The notes under the pieces were generated by a model, which made no database searches, was not told where the DNA came from, and saw only the letters and a program-made list of their open reading frames with translations. A program made the translations under genes and the position numbers. A DNA stretch of 55,038 bases from Planctomycetota bacterium (lineage in GTDB: Bacteria; Planctomycetota; B15-G4; SIAN01), in the NCBI GenBank assembly GCA_009691715.1, contig SIAN01000027.1, forward strand, positions 1 through 55,038. The letters are read 5' to 3'. Below, piece by piece: positions 52,925 through 55,038 of this stretch. The stretch's first letter is position 1; each line of letters begins with the position of its first letter.

Positions 52925-53302
52925 GTGGATCGGCAAGAGGTGGGTGCGGCGGCTGAGCACGCGGTGGCTCAGTGGTTCGAGTGCCGTGGGTTTGTCGTGA
53001 TCGCGAGAAACGTGCGCCTTCAGCGCGGCGAGCTCGATCTCATCGTGCGCCGGGGCGGGACGCTCTGGTTCGTCGAATCGAAATGCCGAACCCGCGCGGA
53101 CGTCGGGCCGCCGCACCGGGCCGTCGATCGCCGTAAGGTGGCAGCGCTGTGGGCGGCGGCGCGTGAGTATCTCTACCGGACTCGCCACACCGGATCGTTT
53201 GGGTTCTTGGTCGCCTCGGTCATTTGGGATCCGCGGCGCTCGAGTCCGATCATCGCGGTGGTGCGATGGCCTTTTTCGCCGCCGAATCGTTGCGGACGGT
53301 GA
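52925..53302 (+). CDS. yraN: YraN family (UPF0102) nuclease-fold protein
   Basis: 125 residues from GTG 52925, preceded by GAGGAGGGTGGACC. AAAEHAVAQWFECRGFVVIA, NVRLQRGELDLIVRRGG and LWFVESKCRTRADVG follow the restriction-endonuclease-like core (E, D, E-x-K) of the family; the last motif is ESK instead of the common EVK. The cellular role of YraN proteins is poorly known. Confidence 0.88.
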   Translation: MDRQEVGAAAEHAVAQWFECRGFVVIARNVRLQRGELDLIVRRGGTLWFVESKCRTRADVGPPHRAVDRRKVAALWAAAREYLYRTRHTGSFGFLVASVIWDPRRSSPIIAVVRWPFSPPNRCGR

Positions 53303-53338
53303 CGTTTGCGCTGCGGCGCGGTTCTTCGTGGATTGACG

Positions 53339-54784
53339 ATGACCTTCGCCAGCGGCAACGCACTGACTCGGAGACGACTCGCCCTCATCCTTGGCGAGAC
53401 CGCCCTCCTCACGCTCGTCTGCGGTGCGGTGACGAGCTTCCGCGACGTGCTCGACTTCGTGGCGACACCCGACGACGGTGCGCGGATGTCGATCGAATGG
53501 CCGCGCTACCTCTGGCGCGGGCTCGCCCTCACACTGCTATGCCAAGCCTGCTTCATCCTGCAGGATCTCTACGACTGGCGCGTGACGCGCAACTCGAACC
53601 AGACCGCAGTCAAGCTGCTCGAGTCGATCTTCTACGCCGCCGTGCTGATGTGGGCGGTCCATTTCGCGATCGACGCCGGCACGTCGATCATCCCGCCGGA
53701 CATGGTCGCGCCCTATGTGAATCGGCCGTGGACGTCGCTCGCCGCGCTCTTCGCGGTGCTGCCGTTCGCGCACTTCTATCGCCTGCTATTCCACTGGATC
53801 TTCTCGGCGTGGCAGCTGCATGACCGCGTGCTCCTCGTCGGCTCCGGAAGCACCGCGCGCACCCTCGTCGATGAGATCAAGCGGCTGAAAGACCCCGCCT
53901 ACGAAGTCGTCGGATTCGTGCGCTGCGACGTCGAACCGGTGCTCGACTTTGACGTGCCCTGCCTCGGCACCGCCGACCGGCTGGGGACGATCGCTGCCGA
54001 CGTGCGTGCCGATCGCGTCGTCGTGGCTCTCGATGAGCGGCGCGGCAAGCTTCCGGTCATTGAGCTCCTGAACTGCCGCCTCTCCGGCGTGCGTGTCGAG
54101 GAGGCCGAACTGCTCTACGAGCGGCTCACCGGCAAGATCGCGGTCCAGCGGCTTCGCCCGAGCTACCTGGTGTTCTCCGAGGGGTTCACGCAAGGCCGGA
54201 TCACGTTCACTGCCAAGCGCGGCCTCGATGTGCTGCTGGCCGGATTCGGGCTGCTCCTTGCGGCGCCGATCGCTGCGTTGACCGCACTCGCCATCAAGAT
54301 CGAGTCGTCGGGGCCGGTCTTCTACGGCCAGACCCGAGTCGGCAAGGACGGCCGCGTTTTCACCGTTTACAAGTTCCGCTCGATGCGCACGGACGCGGAG
54401 AAGGGCGGACCGCAGTGGGCGGCGAAGAACGACCGTCGCGTCACGCGAATCGGCACGATTCTGCGCAAGACCCGGATCGACGAGATCCCGCAGATGTGGA
54501 ACGTTCTGCGCAACGAGATGTCGTTCGTCGGGCCGCGACCTGAACGCCCCTTCTTCGTCGAGGAGCTGCGCAAGCAGATCCCGTACTACATGGAACGGCT
54601 GATCGTGAAGCCGGGGCTCACCGGCTGGGCGCAGATCAACTACCAGTACGGCAGCTCCGTCGAGGACGCGCTCACCAAGCTCCAATACGACCTTTGGTAC
54701 ATCAAGAACCTGTCGATCTTCGTCGACCTGCTGATCGTGCTGCGGACGATCAAGGTGATCGTGCTGCGTCGCGGAGCCAACTAG
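53339..54784 (+). CDS. Polyprenyl-phosphate sugar phosphotransferase (exopolysaccharide initiation)
   Basis: 481 residues from ATG 53339. About four N-terminal membrane helices (residues 10-150) are followed by a Rossmann domain (RVLLVGSGSTARTLVDEI), then the catalytic sugar transferase domain with its hairpin (VLLAGFGLLLAAPIAALTA), FTVYKFRSMRTDAE, Asp-Glu in RKTRIDEIPQMWNVLRNEMS, FVGPRPERP and KPGLTGWAQINYQYG. This is the polyisoprenyl-phosphate hexose-1-phosphate transferase (WbaP-like) layout. It is about 25 kb from the main polysaccharide cluster and may feed a second glycan. The stop codon (TAG 54782-54784) lies within CTAG, directly followed by an insertion sequence. Confidence 0.93.
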   Translation: MTFASGNALTRRRLALILGETALLTLVCGAVTSFRDVLDFVATPDDGARMSIEWPRYLWRGLALTLLCQACFILQDLYDWRVTRNSNQTAVKLLESIFYAAVLMWAVHFAIDAGTSIIPPDMVAPYVNRPWTSLAALFAVLPFAHFYRLLFHWIFSAWQLHDRVLLVGSGSTARTLVDEIKRLKDPAYEVVGFVRCDVEPVLDFDVPCLGTADRLGTIAADVRADRVVVALDERRGKLPVIELLNCRLSGVRVEEAELLYERLTGKIAVQRLRPSYLVFSEGFTQGRITFTAKRGLDVLLAGFGLLLAAPIAALTALAIKIESSGPVFYGQTRVGKDGRVFTVYKFRSMRTDAEKGGPQWAAKNDRRVTRIGTILRKTRIDEIPQMWNVLRNEMSFVGPRPERPFFVEELRKQIPYYMERLIVKPGLTGWAQINYQYGSSVEDALTKLQYDLWYIKNLSIFVDLLIVLRTIKVIVLRRGAN

Positions 54785-55038
54785 TACTACTGTGTCATAA
54801 ACGTAGCGACATTCCGCCGGGGGATGGCACGCTGGCGGCATGGCGGCATGGCGACACACCCGTCTTCGGCGGCTCGACTCGATAGCTACGTGGAGCGCCT
54901 GATCGGCGCCGTCGGTCACGCCGATCGGGGTCCTCCGTTGCGCGCCTACTTGACCGGCCTGCTGTTGCCGGGGGCGCGCAAGAGCGTCGAGCCGATGGCG
55001 GCCGTGGTGGATCCGCGTCACACGAGTTCTCGGCATCA
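54781..55038 (+). mobile_element. IS701-family insertion sequence, left end, cut by window edge
   Basis: A transposase gene of IS701 type begins about 40-65 bp after CTAG (54781-54784). IS701 elements are known to target and duplicate YTAR tetramers, and CTAG fits. The element would then start at 54785 with TACTACTGTGTCATAAACGT as its left terminal sequence. The other end and the second CTAG are outside the window. Confidence 0.75.
54848..55038 (+). CDS. IS701-family transposase, N-terminal part
   Basis: The first 63 codons are visible. RLDSYVERLIGAVGHADR, then YLTGLLLPGARKSVEPMAA and DPRHTSSRH, is the typical start of IS701-type DDE transposases (the GERKSVEP-like region). An in-frame ATG at 54824 would add eight residues. 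The catalytic residues lie beyond the right edge. Confidence 0.87.
   Translation, partial: MATHPSSAARLDSYVERLIGAVGHADRGPPLRAYLTGLLLPGARKSVEPMAAVVDPRHTSSRH

Noticed and set aside
53786..55036. Minus-strand 416-codon frame at the right end
   Set aside because: It is antisense to the sugar transferase and crosses into the insertion sequence, with no recognisable protein features.

Overview
This is a GC-rich bacterial window (by eye about 70% GC, with almost every third codon position G or C) that is nearly all coding. I found no rRNA, tRNA or CRISPR array. The mix of housekeeping genes, several HEAT-repeat and zinc-ribbon proteins of unknown role, and a TPR protein carrying two RNA-polymerase alpha-CTD-like domains suggests a Planctomycetota or other PVC-type bacterium. 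That placement is an inference from content, not a proof.

Left end (1-7244, minus strand): a DDE transposase runs off the left edge and abuts an SOS mutagenesis operon, lexA-imuA-imuB-dnaE2. A perfect E. coli-type LexA box (7225-7244) lies just upstream of lexA. imuA and imuB overlap by about 149 bp, and that overlap contains a triplicated 15-bp repeat read in two frames.

Exopolysaccharide region (7410-28620, plus strand): sixteen genes, mostly joined by ATGA or GTGA overlaps. They encode a secreted protein of unknown role, an outer-membrane beta-barrel protein, a Wza-like export lipoprotein, a Wzc-like chain-length regulator/tyrosine kinase, a helical repeat protein, two Wzy/O-antigen-ligase-like membrane proteins, a Wzx-like flippase, five stand-alone glycosyltransferases, an ExoA-like glycosyltransferase fused to a methyltransferase, a DegT-type sugar aminotransferase, and a fusion of an initiating phosphoglycosyl transferase with a membrane nucleotide-sugar 4,6-dehydratase. 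Together they look like a nearly complete Wzx/Wzy route that makes an amino-sugar, loads it on lipid, extends, flips, polymerises and exports it.

Middle (28577-45550): a minus-strand ffh-rpsP-EndoIII-like operon comes first. Next is a plus-strand group of small membrane proteins and a metallophosphoesterase, in which two genes are each interrupted by a single in-frame TGA. Then come murA, a zinc-ribbon protein, the TPR/alpha-CTD protein, ruvA, a HEAT protein, and a tightly overlapped operon of a lone ABC ATPase, a pentahaem cytochrome c554-type protein, a HEAT protein and a tyrosine-rich TPR protein.

Right part (45587-55038): a minus-strand run reads mnmA, HEAT lipoprotein, zinc-ribbon protein, coiled-coil/HEAT protein, miaB, ribD and a sulfatase-modifying-factor-like protein. 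Divergent from it are yajC, yraN and a second polyprenyl-phosphate sugar transferase. An IS701-type element begins directly at the CTAG that contains this last gene's stop codon and runs off the right edge.
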